A DNA stretch of 45,833 bases from Collinsella sp. (GCA_019419545.1 DXZT01000053.1:1-45833), one strand, 5' to 3'; shown: positions 7,767 to 17,259, counted from the stretch's first letter. A program made the numbers and translations. The notes: a model not told the origin generated them from the letters alone.

Positions 7767-9920
7767 TTACTGAACTTTGCTGGCGAACTCGAGGTATTGC
7801 ATGCGCTGCAGCTTGTCGATCGTCGAGGCGTATGGGCTGTCTTCAGATTCCAAGTCGTAGCGCAGCCCGTCGGCACCAAGGTAGCCGGCGACATTGATGG
7901 TGGGCACATCTGACCTTGTTGCTAGCAGAGCCTTTTGATAGTCGGTGAGCGGGGCGCCGATCTTATTAAGGGTAATGGCTGCAATCTCGTTTGCCCCGAC
8001 GGTGTCGTAGACGTTGAGCTCGGTATCGCCGGCGATTTCATAGTTAGCCCAGACGAAATATGTTGACTGATAGATACGGAAAGCGTGGCTTGCCGTATCT
8101 TCCTGAGGGTACAGCTCGTCGTTGAGAGTCGTTGCGGCGCTCGGCTGATGGTCGCCAAAAAAGACAAGGACAACCGGTCTGCCGATATTGCGGAGCTCGT
8201 TGATAAAGTACTCGAGGTCCCGGTCGGATGCGTTGATGCAGGTAAGATAGGTGTTGAGCGCGCTATTGGCACCCTCGCTGGCTCCCTCGACCCAATAGTT
8301 TGTCAGCTCCTCGGCGGGAACGGTGCCATAGTCGTAGCCGCCGTGATTTTGCATCGTGACGTCAAAGATGAACTGTGGGGCTTCGTCGGTTCTAAGCAGG
8401 TCGAGTATCTTGTCGTAGGTGGCGTAGTCGCATACGCCGGCATGGTAACAGGGCGCACCTTCGAAATCGCCGATTGAAAGAAAGTCTCCAAAGCCCAGCT
8501 GCTGATAGATTTTATCTCGATGGTAGTTGACGGGGTTTTGCGGGTGCATAGCGGTGGCGGTATACCCAAGCTCCTTAAGGTCCTTTGCCAGGCTGTTGAC
8601 GCCATTCATCTGATATAGCTGATAGGGGATTTTGCCTAATCCGACAAAGGCCGTTGTCGCTCCGGTCAAAAATTCGAATTCGGAGTTCGCCGTTCCGCCA
8701 CCGGCGACCGAAGCGAGCATGGTGCCGCGAACAAGTGTGTCGGGAAGCGAGTTGTAGAATGCGGGGCCGGTGTACCCGGCCGCCTGGAGCTGCTCAAAGC
8801 ACGAAAGGTCGCTAAAACTCTCGTTCATGACGGCAACAATCGTCGGCTTGATTTCATTGAACTGGGCAACGGCCGCCGCGCGCTGCTCGCTCGAGCCATA
8901 CGTGCTGTCGTAGGTGGCGGCGAGCTCCTGCTCGATGCTCTGCGCCTCATCGGGCGTATAGTCTTCGGGCTTCTCAATGGGCAACTCGTTGACCATTTCG
9001 GTGAACGAAGTGATAAAACCCTGAGACGCATACGTGGTGATGGGCTGCCAACGGTCAAATCCAAAATTCAGCGCCTGCTCCAAGTCGATGCTGGAAAAGC
9101 CCGAGAGCCCCACAACGGTCACGAGCAGAAAAGCGCAGAGGTTGGCGGCGATTGCGGGGAAGACATGGGTGGGTGTACGGAGCTTTCTCGGTCGGATAAG
9201 CGAAAGAAGCCCCAGGGAAATCTCCAGCAGGGCTAGAGAGGTTACGATTCCGGCGGTAAAGGTAAACTCGTATCCCTCGCTCACTTCCATTGCGGTGCCA
9301 AGGGCCAAGATATCGCTTGGCAGGATGGCCTCGCCTTTAAACGTTATGACGAAGTGCTCGGCAATGCCAAGGATGCAACAGGCGACGGGCACGAGGGCCA
9401 TGACGCCTCCATGACGCTGTCCCAGCAAATAAAGGGAGAGCAGAACCGTCGCGAGCAGCCCGACGGAAAACCCGAATGAGTTGGCGGGAATGCGATAGAA
9501 CGTTTCGTTACAGGCAATTTCGAGTGAAACGAACGAGAGCGCTGAAACAGCGGCGATGACAAGGATGTCACGGCAAATACAGGCAACCGTTCCCGTCGCA
9601 AGATCGGTTTGGTCGATAAGTCCCGAAACCAAGGGTTCGACAAGAAGTATGACGGCGGCAGCACCGAGCGCCGAATAAGAAAGGACCCATAGGGAACTGT
9701 CCTCATTTACGAGCAATTGATTCGTAATCCATACAGCTACCACGCCGAGCGGGATGAGGAGCGTCGCGCACCAAAAGACGCGGGCAATGGGCGGCTTTTC
9801 ATTGTGTTTGATTGAAAAATATACGCGCACCACGACGATGGCCACGATAAGGACGGCGATGAATATGGGCAGATTGGCCATGTCGCTCGAAGTGATTTCA
9901 AGGGGGATATCTTCGGTCAT
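7767..9920 (-). CDS. LTA-synthase-like membrane sulfatase (alkaline phosphatase superfamily)
   Basis: A 717-residue membrane enzyme related to lipoteichoic acid synthases and MdoB-type phosphoglycerol transferases. Such enzymes move glycerol-phosphate groups to cell-surface polymers outside the membrane. About eight hydrophobic segments fill residues 17-273, more than the five of S. aureus LtaS. The extracellular catalytic domain begins near residue 355 with IVAVMNESFSD, whose Glu is a metal ligand. The nucleophile threonine is in GGGTANSEFEFLTG (T410), and FFGDHQPS carries later metal ligands. HPQNPVNYHRDKIYQQLGF also fits the family. ATG 9920 has AGAGGAA (complement of 9926-9932) upstream. 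The polymer made by this organism cannot be told from sequence. It is monocistronic and divergent from uvrA. Confidence 0.86.
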   Translation of the reverse strand: MTEDIPLEITSSDMANLPIFIAVLIVAIVVVRVYFSIKHNEKPPIARVFWCATLLIPLGVVAVWITNQLLVNEDSSLWVLSYSALGAAAVILLVEPLVSGLIDQTDLATGTVACICRDILVIAAVSALSFVSLEIACNETFYRIPANSFGFSVGLLATVLLSLYLLGQRHGGVMALVPVACCILGIAEHFVITFKGEAILPSDILALGTAMEVSEGYEFTFTAGIVTSLALLEISLGLLSLIRPRKLRTPTHVFPAIAANLCAFLLVTVVGLSGFSSIDLEQALNFGFDRWQPITTYASQGFITSFTEMVNELPIEKPEDYTPDEAQSIEQELAATYDSTYGSSEQRAAAVAQFNEIKPTIVAVMNESFSDLSCFEQLQAAGYTGPAFYNSLPDTLVRGTMLASVAGGGTANSEFEFLTGATTAFVGLGKIPYQLYQMNGVNSLAKDLKELGYTATAMHPQNPVNYHRDKIYQQLGFGDFLSIGDFEGAPCYHAGVCDYATYDKILDLLRTDEAPQFIFDVTMQNHGGYDYGTVPAEELTNYWVEGASEGANSALNTYLTCINASDRDLEYFINELRNIGRPVVLVFFGDHQPSAATTLNDELYPQEDTASHAFRIYQSTYFVWANYEIAGDTELNVYDTVGANEIAAITLNKIGAPLTDYQKALLATRSDVPTINVAGYLGADGLRYDLESEDSPYASTIDKLQRMQYLEFASKVQ

Positions 9921-10038
9921 GGACGTTCCTCTGTTACGGCAAATTAAGTTCAGTATTAGATTACTGTAACCTTTCCACGGCATTTCGAGAAACAAAGCGC
10001 CCGATACGCAAAGCTAAAGGTCTGCGAATCTTGTATTA

Positions 10039-10052
10039 CGAACATCTGTGCG
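10039..10052. promoter_or_regulatory. candidate LexA (SOS) box upstream of uvrA
   Basis: CGAACATCTGTGCG matches the Gram-positive and actinobacterial SOS consensus CGAAC-N4-GTTCG in 9 of the 10 half-site positions; the second half-site is GTGCG in place of GTTCG. It lies about 62 bases before the uvrA start and just upstream of a possible -10 TAAACT (10065-10070), a position where LexA would block transcription. Confidence 0.5.
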
Positions 10053-10113
10053 CGTCGAGTGCGCTAAACTCATCGGCAGTATGATTCGATGCAATAGGAG
10101 GCAAGGAGCTTCC

Positions 10114-12993
10114 ATGTCTGATTCTTCTATCGTTATTCGCGGCGCTCGTGAGCACAACCTCCGTGATATCGATGTTTCCATTCCGCGTGACCAACTCGTG
10201 GTCATTACCGGTCTTTCTGGCTCGGGCAAGAGTTCGCTGGCATTTGACACTATCTATGCCGAGGGCCAGCGTCGATACGTCGAGAGTCTTTCGAGCTATG
10301 CGCGCCAGTTCTTGGGCCAGATGGACAAACCCGACTTGGATTCAATCGACGGCCTTTCGCCGGCGGTGTCGATCGACCAAAAGACGACGTCTAAAAACCC
10401 TCGCTCGACGGTTGGCACCGTAACCGAGATTTATGACTATCTGCGCCTGCTGTTCGCCCGTGTGGGCACCCCGCACTGTCCCGAATGCGGCCGCGTCATT
10501 GAGCGCCAAACCACCGACCAGGTTGCCGACAAGGTCTTGGCGGCGGGGGAGGGCCGCCGCGCGTTTGTGCTGGCACCGGTGGTGCGCGGGCGAAAAGGCG
10601 AGTACACCAAACTGTTTGAGGACCTTCGCGCCGAGGGCTTTAGCCGCGTGCGTGTCGACGGTGAAGTGCGTTCGCTCGACGATCCGATCGATCTGGATAA
10701 GAAGTTCAAGCACGATATCGAGGTCGTGGTCGATCGCATCGTGATCCGTGAGAACTCTCTGGGCCGTATCGCCGAGTCTGTTGAGCAGGCGACTGCGCTG
10801 GCGCACGGCAATGTGAACGTATACTTGCTGCCCGACCGCGACGCTCCCGAGGGGACCGAAGGCGAGTTGCTGGAATATTCGTTGGCGTTAGCGTGCCCGG
10901 AGCATGGGCACTCCATCGATGACCTGCAGCCGCGTGATTTCTCGTTCAACGCGCCCTATGGCGCGTGCCCCGAGTGCGATGGCCTAGGCTTTAAGAAGAC
11001 GGTCGATGCCGAGGCCCTAATCGAAGACCCCTCGAAGTCGATCGCCGACGGGGTCTTTGGCAGCCTGTTTGGCAACTCTAACTACTATCCGCAGATTTTC
11101 GCTGCGGTCTGCAAACACTTTAAGGTGAGCGTCGATACGCCGTGGGAGGATCTGCCTCCGCGGGTGCGTCGCGCGTTTTTAGACGGCATGGGCGACCAGA
11201 AGATTTCGGTCGACTATCAAAAGCTCGATGGGCGCCGCAGCCAGTGGGACACCAAGTTCTCGGGCGTGCGCAATATCCTGTACGAGCGCTATACCGAGAC
11301 GACGAATGAGAACACCAAGGCGCGCTTGGAGAAGTACATCCGCGAGGAGCCGTGCTCGAGTTGCCATGGTGCTCGTCTGCGCCCCGAGATGCTCGCCGTT
11401 ACCGTAGGCGGTAAGTCCATTTACGAGGTCTGCTGTCTATCGTGCCGCGAGTCGCTCGAGTTTTTTGAGGGCTTGGAGCTTACCGAGCGCCAACAATTTA
11501 TCGGTGGGCGTATCGTCAAGGAAATCCTGGAGCGCTTGCGTTTTCTGGTCGATGTTGGACTCGACTATCTGACACTCGATCGCGCTTCGGCGACGCTTTC
11601 TGGTGGCGAGGCGCAGCGTATTCGCCTGGCAACGCAGATCGGCGCGGGTCTCATGGGCGTGCTCTATATTCTGGACGAGCCCTCGATCGGTCTTCATCAG
11701 CGTGACAACGAGCGCCTGATCAAGACGCTTGAGCGCCTACGCGATATCGGCAATACCGTTATCGTCGTCGAGCATGATGAGGATACGATTCGCGCTGCCG
11801 ACTATGTGATCGACATGGGCCCCGGCGCGGGCGTGAACGGCGGACACGTGGTCGCCGCGGGAACGCCTGCCGATATCATGGCGTGTCCTGAGTCGATGAC
11901 GGGCGCTTATCTGACCGGCAAACGAATGATCCGGGTGCCTGATGAACGGCGCAAGCCCGGTCGCGGCTGCCTTAAAATTACGGGCGCTCGAGCCAACAAC
12001 CTCAAAAACGTTACTGCCAAGATCGAGTTTGGTACGCTTACGGTTGTTACCGGCGTGTCGGGATCGGGCAAGAGCTCCCTGGTTACCGATACCATTGCGC
12101 CTGCGCTTACGAATGCCATTCACCGTTCGACGCGCCCTGTGGGCCCGTACAAAAAGCTCGAGGGTATCGAGTGCATCGATAAGGTGATCGACATCGACCA
12201 GTCGCCGATTGGCCGCACGCCGCGTTCCAACCCTGCTACGTACATTGGCCTTTGGGATGATCTTCGCGCGCTGTTTGCGAGTACGCCGGAGTCGAAGGCG
12301 CGCGGCTACTCGCCGGGACGTTTCTCCTTTAACGTGAGCGGCGGTCGCTGCGAAGCATGCAAGGGCGACGGACAAATTAAGATCGAGATGCACTTCCTTC
12401 CCGATATCTATGTCCCCTGTGAGGTCTGCGGCGGTAAACGCTACAACCGCGAGACACTCGAGGTCACCTACCGTGGCAAGACCATCTCGGACGTACTTGA
12501 CATGAGCGTCACCGAGGCACTGGCTTTCTTTGGGAATATCCCGCAGATCAAGCGAAAGCTCCAGACGCTGTACGATGTAGGCTTGGGCTACGTGAGCCTG
12601 GGCCAGCCCGCCACGACGCTTTCGGGCGGCGAGGCGCAGCGTGTGAAGCTCGCCAAGGAACTTCATCGACGCCAGACGGGCAAGACGTTCTATATTTTGG
12701 ACGAGCCGACGACCGGCCTTCATTTTGAGGACGTCCGCCAGCTGCTCGATGTGCTGCAGCGCTTGGTCGATGCGGGCAACACGGTGCTGGTGATTGAACA
12801 CAACCTTGATGTCATCAAGGTTGCCGACCGCCTGATCGATATGGGCCCCGAGGGCGGTAACGGCGGCGGAACCGTCGTGGTTTCGGGCACACCGGAGCAG
12901 GTTGCGGACTGTCCGCAAAGTTATACGGGCAAGTTTTTGGCGCCGTTGCTCAGGCGTGACCGGGAGCGTCAGGCTCAACTTGATGCTCAATAA
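10114..12993 (+). CDS. uvrA: excinuclease ABC subunit A
   Basis: Damage-recognition ATPase dimer of nucleotide excision repair, which loads UvrB. The 959-residue length is normal. The first Walker A GLSGSGKSS is at about 33-41. The zinc module HCPECGR and the CPEHGHS ... ACPECDGLG cluster follow, then the first ABC signature LSGGEAQRIRLA, the second Walker A GVSGSGKSS, the zinc finger CEACKGDGQ ... CEVCGGKRYN and the second signature LSGGEAQRVKLA. Both ATP sites and the cysteine clusters look intact. ATG 10114 has AAGGAG (10103-10108) five bases upstream; an in-frame ATG at 10048 would start inside the likely promoter. An SOS-like palindrome lies in front. It is divergent from the LTA-synthase-like gene and followed by a hairpin at 13014-13044. 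Confidence 0.98.
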   Translation: MSDSSIVIRGAREHNLRDIDVSIPRDQLVVITGLSGSGKSSLAFDTIYAEGQRRYVESLSSYARQFLGQMDKPDLDSIDGLSPAVSIDQKTTSKNPRSTVGTVTEIYDYLRLLFARVGTPHCPECGRVIERQTTDQVADKVLAAGEGRRAFVLAPVVRGRKGEYTKLFEDLRAEGFSRVRVDGEVRSLDDPIDLDKKFKHDIEVVVDRIVIRENSLGRIAESVEQATALAHGNVNVYLLPDRDAPEGTEGELLEYSLALACPEHGHSIDDLQPRDFSFNAPYGACPECDGLGFKKTVDAEALIEDPSKSIADGVFGSLFGNSNYYPQIFAAVCKHFKVSVDTPWEDLPPRVRRAFLDGMGDQKISVDYQKLDGRRSQWDTKFSGVRNILYERYTETTNENTKARLEKYIREEPCSSCHGARLRPEMLAVTVGGKSIYEVCCLSCRESLEFFEGLELTERQQFIGGRIVKEILERLRFLVDVGLDYLTLDRASATLSGGEAQRIRLATQIGAGLMGVLYILDEPSIGLHQRDNERLIKTLERLRDIGNTVIVVEHDEDTIRAADYVIDMGPGAGVNGGHVVAAGTPADIMACPESMTGAYLTGKRMIRVPDERRKPGRGCLKITGARANNLKNVTAKIEFGTLTVVTGVSGSGKSSLVTDTIAPALTNAIHRSTRPVGPYKKLEGIECIDKVIDIDQSPIGRTPRSNPATYIGLWDDLRALFASTPESKARGYSPGRFSFNVSGGRCEACKGDGQIKIEMHFLPDIYVPCEVCGGKRYNRETLEVTYRGKTISDVLDMSVTEALAFFGNIPQIKRKLQTLYDVGLGYVSLGQPATTLSGGEAQRVKLAKELHRRQTGKTFYILDEPTTGLHFEDVRQLLDVLQRLVDAGNTVLVIEHNLDVIKVADRLIDMGPEGGNGGGTVVVSGTPEQVADCPQSYTGKFLAPLLRRDRERQAQLDAQ

Positions 12994-13013
12994 ATAGGCG
13001 ATTCAGTTTATGG

Positions 13014-13044
13014 GCGCCATCGACTCCTTGTGATTCGATGGCGC
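13014..13044 (+). terminator. hairpin after uvrA
   Basis: GCGCCATCGA (13014-13023) and TCGATGGCGC (13035-13044) form a perfect 10-bp stem with an 11-nt loop. The following TTGCTGTG is a poor U tract, so it may be a weak terminator or an mRNA end stabiliser. Confidence 0.6.
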
Positions 13045-13057
13045 TTGCTGTGTCGAA

Positions 13058-13088
13058 GTGACGTATGCAGCCGAATTGGACATATACT
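13058..13088 (+). promoter_or_regulatory. possible ybaK promoter
   Basis: TATACT (13083-13088) is a good -10. TGACGT (13059-13064), 18 bp upstream, is a partial -35. A start here would give a leader of about 30 bases before the ybaK ribosome site. Confidence 0.4.
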
Positions 13089-13125
13089 TAATCCTTGCGT
13101 CCGAATGCGAGGGAAAGGATATGCC

Positions 13126-13626
13126 ATGGCAAAGGCTGTAAAGACGCCAAAAACCAATGCGATGCGCGAGCTGGAAAGCGCCGGCATTTCCTATGTTCTA
13201 CATACGTACGAAGACGATGGCGATGAGTCGGTGGGCCTGGGGGTCGCGATTTCGGAGCAGCTTGGCGAGGAGCCCGGTCAAGGATTTAAGACTTTGGTCT
13301 GCGTGACACCGTCCAACGACTATGTCGTGTGCTGCATCCCTGTTGCCGACGAGCTCGATCTAAAGTCCGCCGCGCGTGCCGCGGGGGAGAAGTCCTTGGC
13401 CATGATGCATGTGAAGGATTTGCTTGCGGCGACTGGCTACGTTCGCGGCGGCTGCAGCCCGGTCGGTATGAAAAAACGCTACCGGACGCTCATTGATGAG
13501 ACGTGTGTCCTTTGGGATACCATTTTTATTTCGGGAGGCAAGCGTGGTTATCAGCTCGAGCTTGCACCCGATGATTTAATTGCATTTTGCGGGGCGACGG
13601 TTGCCGCGATTACGAGAGAGGACTGA
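13126..13626 (+). CDS. ybaK: YbaK/EbsC-family Cys-tRNA(Pro) deacylase
   Basis: A 166-residue free-standing editing domain that hydrolyses Cys-tRNA(Pro) mischarged by prolyl-tRNA synthetase. The family core is visible: GFKTLV with the conserved lysine (the key residue of YbaK), the strand VVCCIPVADELDLK, and the glycine-rich TGYVRGGCSPVGMKK. The C-terminal FISGGKRGYQLELAPDDLI is also typical. ATG 13126 is placed six bases after AAAGGA (13114-13119); the longer in-frame reading from 13030 would cross the putative promoter. murJ starts 3 bases after its stop, so the two are likely co-transcribed. The family assignment is firm; the substrate follows from the family. Confidence 0.9.
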   Translation: MAKAVKTPKTNAMRELESAGISYVLHTYEDDGDESVGLGVAISEQLGEEPGQGFKTLVCVTPSNDYVVCCIPVADELDLKSAARAAGEKSLAMMHVKDLLAATGYVRGGCSPVGMKKRYRTLIDETCVLWDTIFISGGKRGYQLELAPDDLIAFCGATVAAITRED

Positions 13627-13629
13627 GCG

Positions 13630-15312
13630 ATGCCGCAGGAAGAATTGAAGCGCGGAGCTCATTTTGCAAAAGAATCTGCGCCTCAGACACCCTCATCCAA
13701 AGCTTCTTCGTCGCGAGATGACACTGACGACATGGGCTCGTCGGACTACTCCACGGTTGGTCGTTCCGCCGGGCTTATGACCATCCTGACCATCGTGTCT
13801 CGCGTCACCGGGTTTATCCGCACGTGGGCCATGGCGGCCGCCATCGGCATGTCGCTGCTCTCGTCCTCCTATCAGGTTGCCAACAACCTGCCCAACATGC
13901 TCTACGAGCTCGTGATGGGCGGCATGCTCGTTACGGCGTTTTTGCCGGTGTATATGGGCGTGAGGCGCGAGCAGGGCCGCGAGGCATCGAACGAGTATGT
14001 CGGCAACCTGCTCGGTATTCTGCTTCTGCTGCTGGGCGGCATCTCGCTGCTGGGCACCGTGTTTGCTCCCGGCTTTATTTGGACGCAGTCGTTCCTTTCG
14101 GGCGATGGGGGCAGCATGGATACCGCTGCGTTCATGTTCCGCTTCTTTGCTATCCAAATTCTGTTTTATGGCTTGGGCTCGGTGTTCTCGGGCGTTCTCA
14201 ACGCACACCGCGACTACTTCTGGTCGACGTTTGCCCCGGTTCTCAACAATGTCATCGTCATCGCCAGCTTTATGGGCTTTGCTCCCGTGTCTGCACAATT
14301 TGGCGAGCAGGCCGGTATTATCTTGATCGCAGCTGGTACGACCCTCGGCGTTTTTGTCCAGATGGCCTGCCAGATTCCCGCGCTTGGCAAGCATGGCGTA
14401 CATCCTCATATCCATATCGACTTTAAGGACCCCGCGCTGCGACAGACGATTGCGCTTGGTATCCCGACGCTGCTCGCCACGGTGTGCATGTTTGTCTCGA
14501 CCTCCATTACCAATGCCGCCGCGCTGGTGGTGCAGCCCGAGACCGGCCCTTCCGTCATCGCATATGCGCGCCTGTGGTACACATTGCCCTATGCGCTGAT
14601 CGCCGCCTCGCTTTCGACGGCGCTCTATACCGAACTGTCTCACGATGCACAGGAGAAGGATTACGACAGCGTCCGCACGGGCATTTCGCGCGGTGTCGCC
14701 CAGATGCTCTTTTTCCTGATTCCGTTTGCGCTGTACCTGATCGTCTTCGCCCGTCCGCTCAACATGATCTACTGCGCCGGCAAGTTCGATGAATCCGGTG
14801 TGGCGCTGGTGTCGGAGTTCCTTATCTATCTGGCACTTTCCCTGCCGCTCTACGGCGTGGTCGTGCTGATGCAGAAGAGCTTCTCGGCCCTGCTCGATAT
14901 GAAACCTTATAGCCGCTATTGCCTGTACTCCGCTATCGGTCAGGCCGGTTCGGTGCTGTTGTTTGGCGTGGTGCTGGGCTACGGTATGCCGGCAATTGCG
15001 CTTTCGTACGTCGTTGACTACGTGGTTTTGGTCGGATGCTCACTGTGGTGGCTGCGCCGTCGTCTGCATGGCCTTCAGGTCAAGTCTATCCTGCACGGCG
15101 GTTTCTTCGGCCTACTGTTCGGTGGCTTGGGCGCTGCCGCGGGCGCCGGCGTCATGTGGGCACTCGAGCACTTTTTCGGAGTGCTTGGCAGCTCGATCCT
15201 AATTACCCTGGGCTACGTTTGTGTTGCAGGCGTCGTCTCGCTCGCTGTAACTTTTGGCCTTGCCTTCGTCTTTAAGATGCCCGAGGTCTCGGCGCTGCTT
15301 CGTCGCAAGTAG
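13630..15312 (+). CDS. murJ: lipid II flippase MurJ (MviN family)
   Basis: Polytopic membrane protein of the MOP superfamily that flips lipid II across the cytoplasmic membrane for peptidoglycan synthesis. The 560-residue protein has a hydrophilic, Ser/Asp-rich N-terminal tail (about 45 residues) followed by some 14 hydrophobic helices. The start of the core, SRVTGFIRTWAMAAAIG, and the segments LPNMLYELVMGGMLVTAFLPVY and VFSGVLNAHRDYF are MviN family hallmarks. The charged tail before helix 1 is common in actinobacterial MurJ, but no fused kinase-like domain is present. ATG 13630 follows the ybaK stop by 3 bases, with GAGAGAGGA upstream. Its stop is immediately followed by the GTG of uvrC, so ybaK-murJ-uvrC form one transcription unit. 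Confidence 0.93.
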   Translation: MPQEELKRGAHFAKESAPQTPSSKASSSRDDTDDMGSSDYSTVGRSAGLMTILTIVSRVTGFIRTWAMAAAIGMSLLSSSYQVANNLPNMLYELVMGGMLVTAFLPVYMGVRREQGREASNEYVGNLLGILLLLLGGISLLGTVFAPGFIWTQSFLSGDGGSMDTAAFMFRFFAIQILFYGLGSVFSGVLNAHRDYFWSTFAPVLNNVIVIASFMGFAPVSAQFGEQAGIILIAAGTTLGVFVQMACQIPALGKHGVHPHIHIDFKDPALRQTIALGIPTLLATVCMFVSTSITNAAALVVQPETGPSVIAYARLWYTLPYALIAASLSTALYTELSHDAQEKDYDSVRTGISRGVAQMLFFLIPFALYLIVFARPLNMIYCAGKFDESGVALVSEFLIYLALSLPLYGVVVLMQKSFSALLDMKPYSRYCLYSAIGQAGSVLLFGVVLGYGMPAIALSYVVDYVVLVGCSLWWLRRRLHGLQVKSILHGGFFGLLFGGLGAAAGAGVMWALEHFFGVLGSSILITLGYVCVAGVVSLAVTFGLAFVFKMPEVSALLRRK

Positions 15313-17259
15313 GTGCGCGTGGCAGGTCACGACAACATTCCAACACTTGCCGAACAGGTTTCGCGCGTTCCCACGCAACCCGGCTGCTACCTTTGGAAAG
15401 ATGCCAAGGGCGATGTCATCTATGTGGGCAAGGCAAAAAACTTGCGTGCCCGTATGCGTCAATACGTGACGCTGCAGGACGAGCGTCAAAAGATCCCGCT
15501 CATGATGCAGCTGGTGGCGAGCTTCGACTATATCGTGGTGGAGACCGAGCACGAGGCACTGGTGCTCGAGCGCAATCTGATTGGCCAGTACCATCCGTAC
15601 TTTAACGTCGATCTCAAAGACGATAAAAGCTATCCCTTTATCGCCATTACCAAGGGCGACCTGTTTCCGGCTATTAAATACACGCGAGAGCGTCATAAAC
15701 CGGGAACGCGCTATTTTGGCCCCTATACCGATAGCCGTGCGGCACGTGAGACCATCGATACGCTACGCAAGGTTATTCCTATTTGCTCGGCATCCTGTGC
15801 GGAATGGCGCCGCTGCCGCCGCATCGTCGAATCTCATAAGGGCGAAGAAGACATCGTCAATATGATTTGCGCGCAAAACGGGCGTCCCTGCTTTGACTAC
15901 CATGTCGGGCGCGGGCCGGGCGCATGCGTCGGCGCGATTTCCCCTGCCGACTATGCCAAGAACGTCAAGCGTGTCGAACGTTTCTTGTCGGGCCATCGCA
16001 AGGATGTCGTCGACGAGCTTACGTCCGAGATGACGGAGGCAGCCGAGACGCTCGATTTTGAGCGTGCAGCGCGCGTCAAGCGTCGTCTGGAAGTCATTAG
16101 AGGCCTGGACGATCGCCAACAGGTCGTTTTTCCATCAAGCGTCGATATCGATGTCATCGGCTTCTATCGCGAAGAGACTATCTCTGCCGCCTGCGTCTTT
16201 GTCGTTCGCGAGGGCCGAACGGTTCGAACTTGTGAGTTCATCCTCGATAAAGGCCTAGACGTCGACGAGGAAGAGCTTCAATCGGGCTTTCTTAAGCGCT
16301 ATTACGACGAGACGGCTGATATTCCAGCCGAGATCAATCTCTCTGTCGAGCTTGAGGATGCCGAAGCGTTGGGGGAGTGGCTTGCGGGCAAGCGCGAGCG
16401 CTCTTGCCATCTCCATAGGCCGCAGCGTGGCGAAAAGCACCGCCTGCTCGATATGGCTTCCAAAAATGCGCGCCATGCCCTCATGCGCTACATGATGCGT
16501 ACGGGGTATGCTGACGATCGCACCAATCAGGCGCTCCTGGAGCTCGAAAGTGCGCTGGCGCTGCCTGCGCCGCCGTTGCGCATCGAGTGCTTCGATATCT
16601 CGACGTTGCACGGCACTTTTACCGTCGCTTCTATGGTGGTATTTACCAACGGCCGTGCCGACAAGGGCCAGTATCGTCGCTTTAAAATTCAGGCCGAATT
16701 GGACGAGGCGAACGACTTCGTATCGATGTCCGAGGTTCTGGGGCGGCGCTATGCTCCCGAGCGCATGGCGGACGAGCGCTTTGGCTCGCGCCCCGATTTG
16801 CTCGTTGTTGATGGCGGCAAGCCGCAATTGACCGCTGCAATTAAGCAACTTGAGGCACTCGGCCTCGATATACCAGTTTGTGGCTTGGCAAAGGCCGATG
16901 AGGAGGTTTTCGTGCCGTGGGACGAGACTCCCGTCGTGCTGCCGACCGGCTCCGCTTCGCTTTATCTGATCAAGCAGGTTCGCGATGAATCCCACCGATT
17001 TGCGATTACGTTCCACCGCGAGTTGCGCGATAAGGCTATGACGGTTTCGGTGCTTGACGACGTTCCAGGCGTGGGGCCCACCAGAAAACGTGCAATTATG
17101 CGCCATTTTGGCTCGATGAAGCGTTTGCGCGCGGCCAGCGAGCAGGAGATTGCAGAAGTTCGAGGCGTTCCGGCCGATGTTGCCAAAGCGGTCCACGAGG
17201 CACTTGTTGCATGGAATGCCGAGCGCGCCCAGGCATCGGCCAACCGTTCCGAATGCTAA
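15313..17259 (+). CDS. uvrC: excinuclease ABC subunit C
   Basis: Dual-incision nuclease of excision repair. The order is: GIY-YIG nuclease domain (GCYLWKDAKGDVIYVGKAKNL near the N-terminus), a Cys-rich segment, the UVR motif that binds UvrB (ETLDFERAARVKRRLEVI), the RNase H-like 5' nuclease domain (RIECFDIST and LLVVDGGKPQL carry its acidic residues) and a C-terminal tandem helix-hairpin-helix (DDVPGVGPTRKRAIMRHFGS). Length of 648 residues is somewhat above the usual 600. Its Cys-rich segment deviates from the [4Fe-4S] pattern known in E. coli: the second-to-last cysteine position (GRC in E. coli) reads GRG, and about 24 extra residues with more cysteines sit upstream. Start is GTG 15313, touching the murJ stop, or GTG 15319, which is better spaced from AAGTAGG. 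Confidence 0.95.
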   Translation: MRVAGHDNIPTLAEQVSRVPTQPGCYLWKDAKGDVIYVGKAKNLRARMRQYVTLQDERQKIPLMMQLVASFDYIVVETEHEALVLERNLIGQYHPYFNVDLKDDKSYPFIAITKGDLFPAIKYTRERHKPGTRYFGPYTDSRAARETIDTLRKVIPICSASCAEWRRCRRIVESHKGEEDIVNMICAQNGRPCFDYHVGRGPGACVGAISPADYAKNVKRVERFLSGHRKDVVDELTSEMTEAAETLDFERAARVKRRLEVIRGLDDRQQVVFPSSVDIDVIGFYREETISAACVFVVREGRTVRTCEFILDKGLDVDEEELQSGFLKRYYDETADIPAEINLSVELEDAEALGEWLAGKRERSCHLHRPQRGEKHRLLDMASKNARHALMRYMMRTGYADDRTNQALLELESALALPAPPLRIECFDISTLHGTFTVASMVVFTNGRADKGQYRRFKIQAELDEANDFVSMSEVLGRRYAPERMADERFGSRPDLLVVDGGKPQLTAAIKQLEALGLDIPVCGLAKADEEVFVPWDETPVVLPTGSASLYLIKQVRDESHRFAITFHRELRDKAMTVSVLDDVPGVGPTRKRAIMRHFGSMKRLRAASEQEIAEVRGVPADVAKAVHEALVAWNAERAQASANRSEC

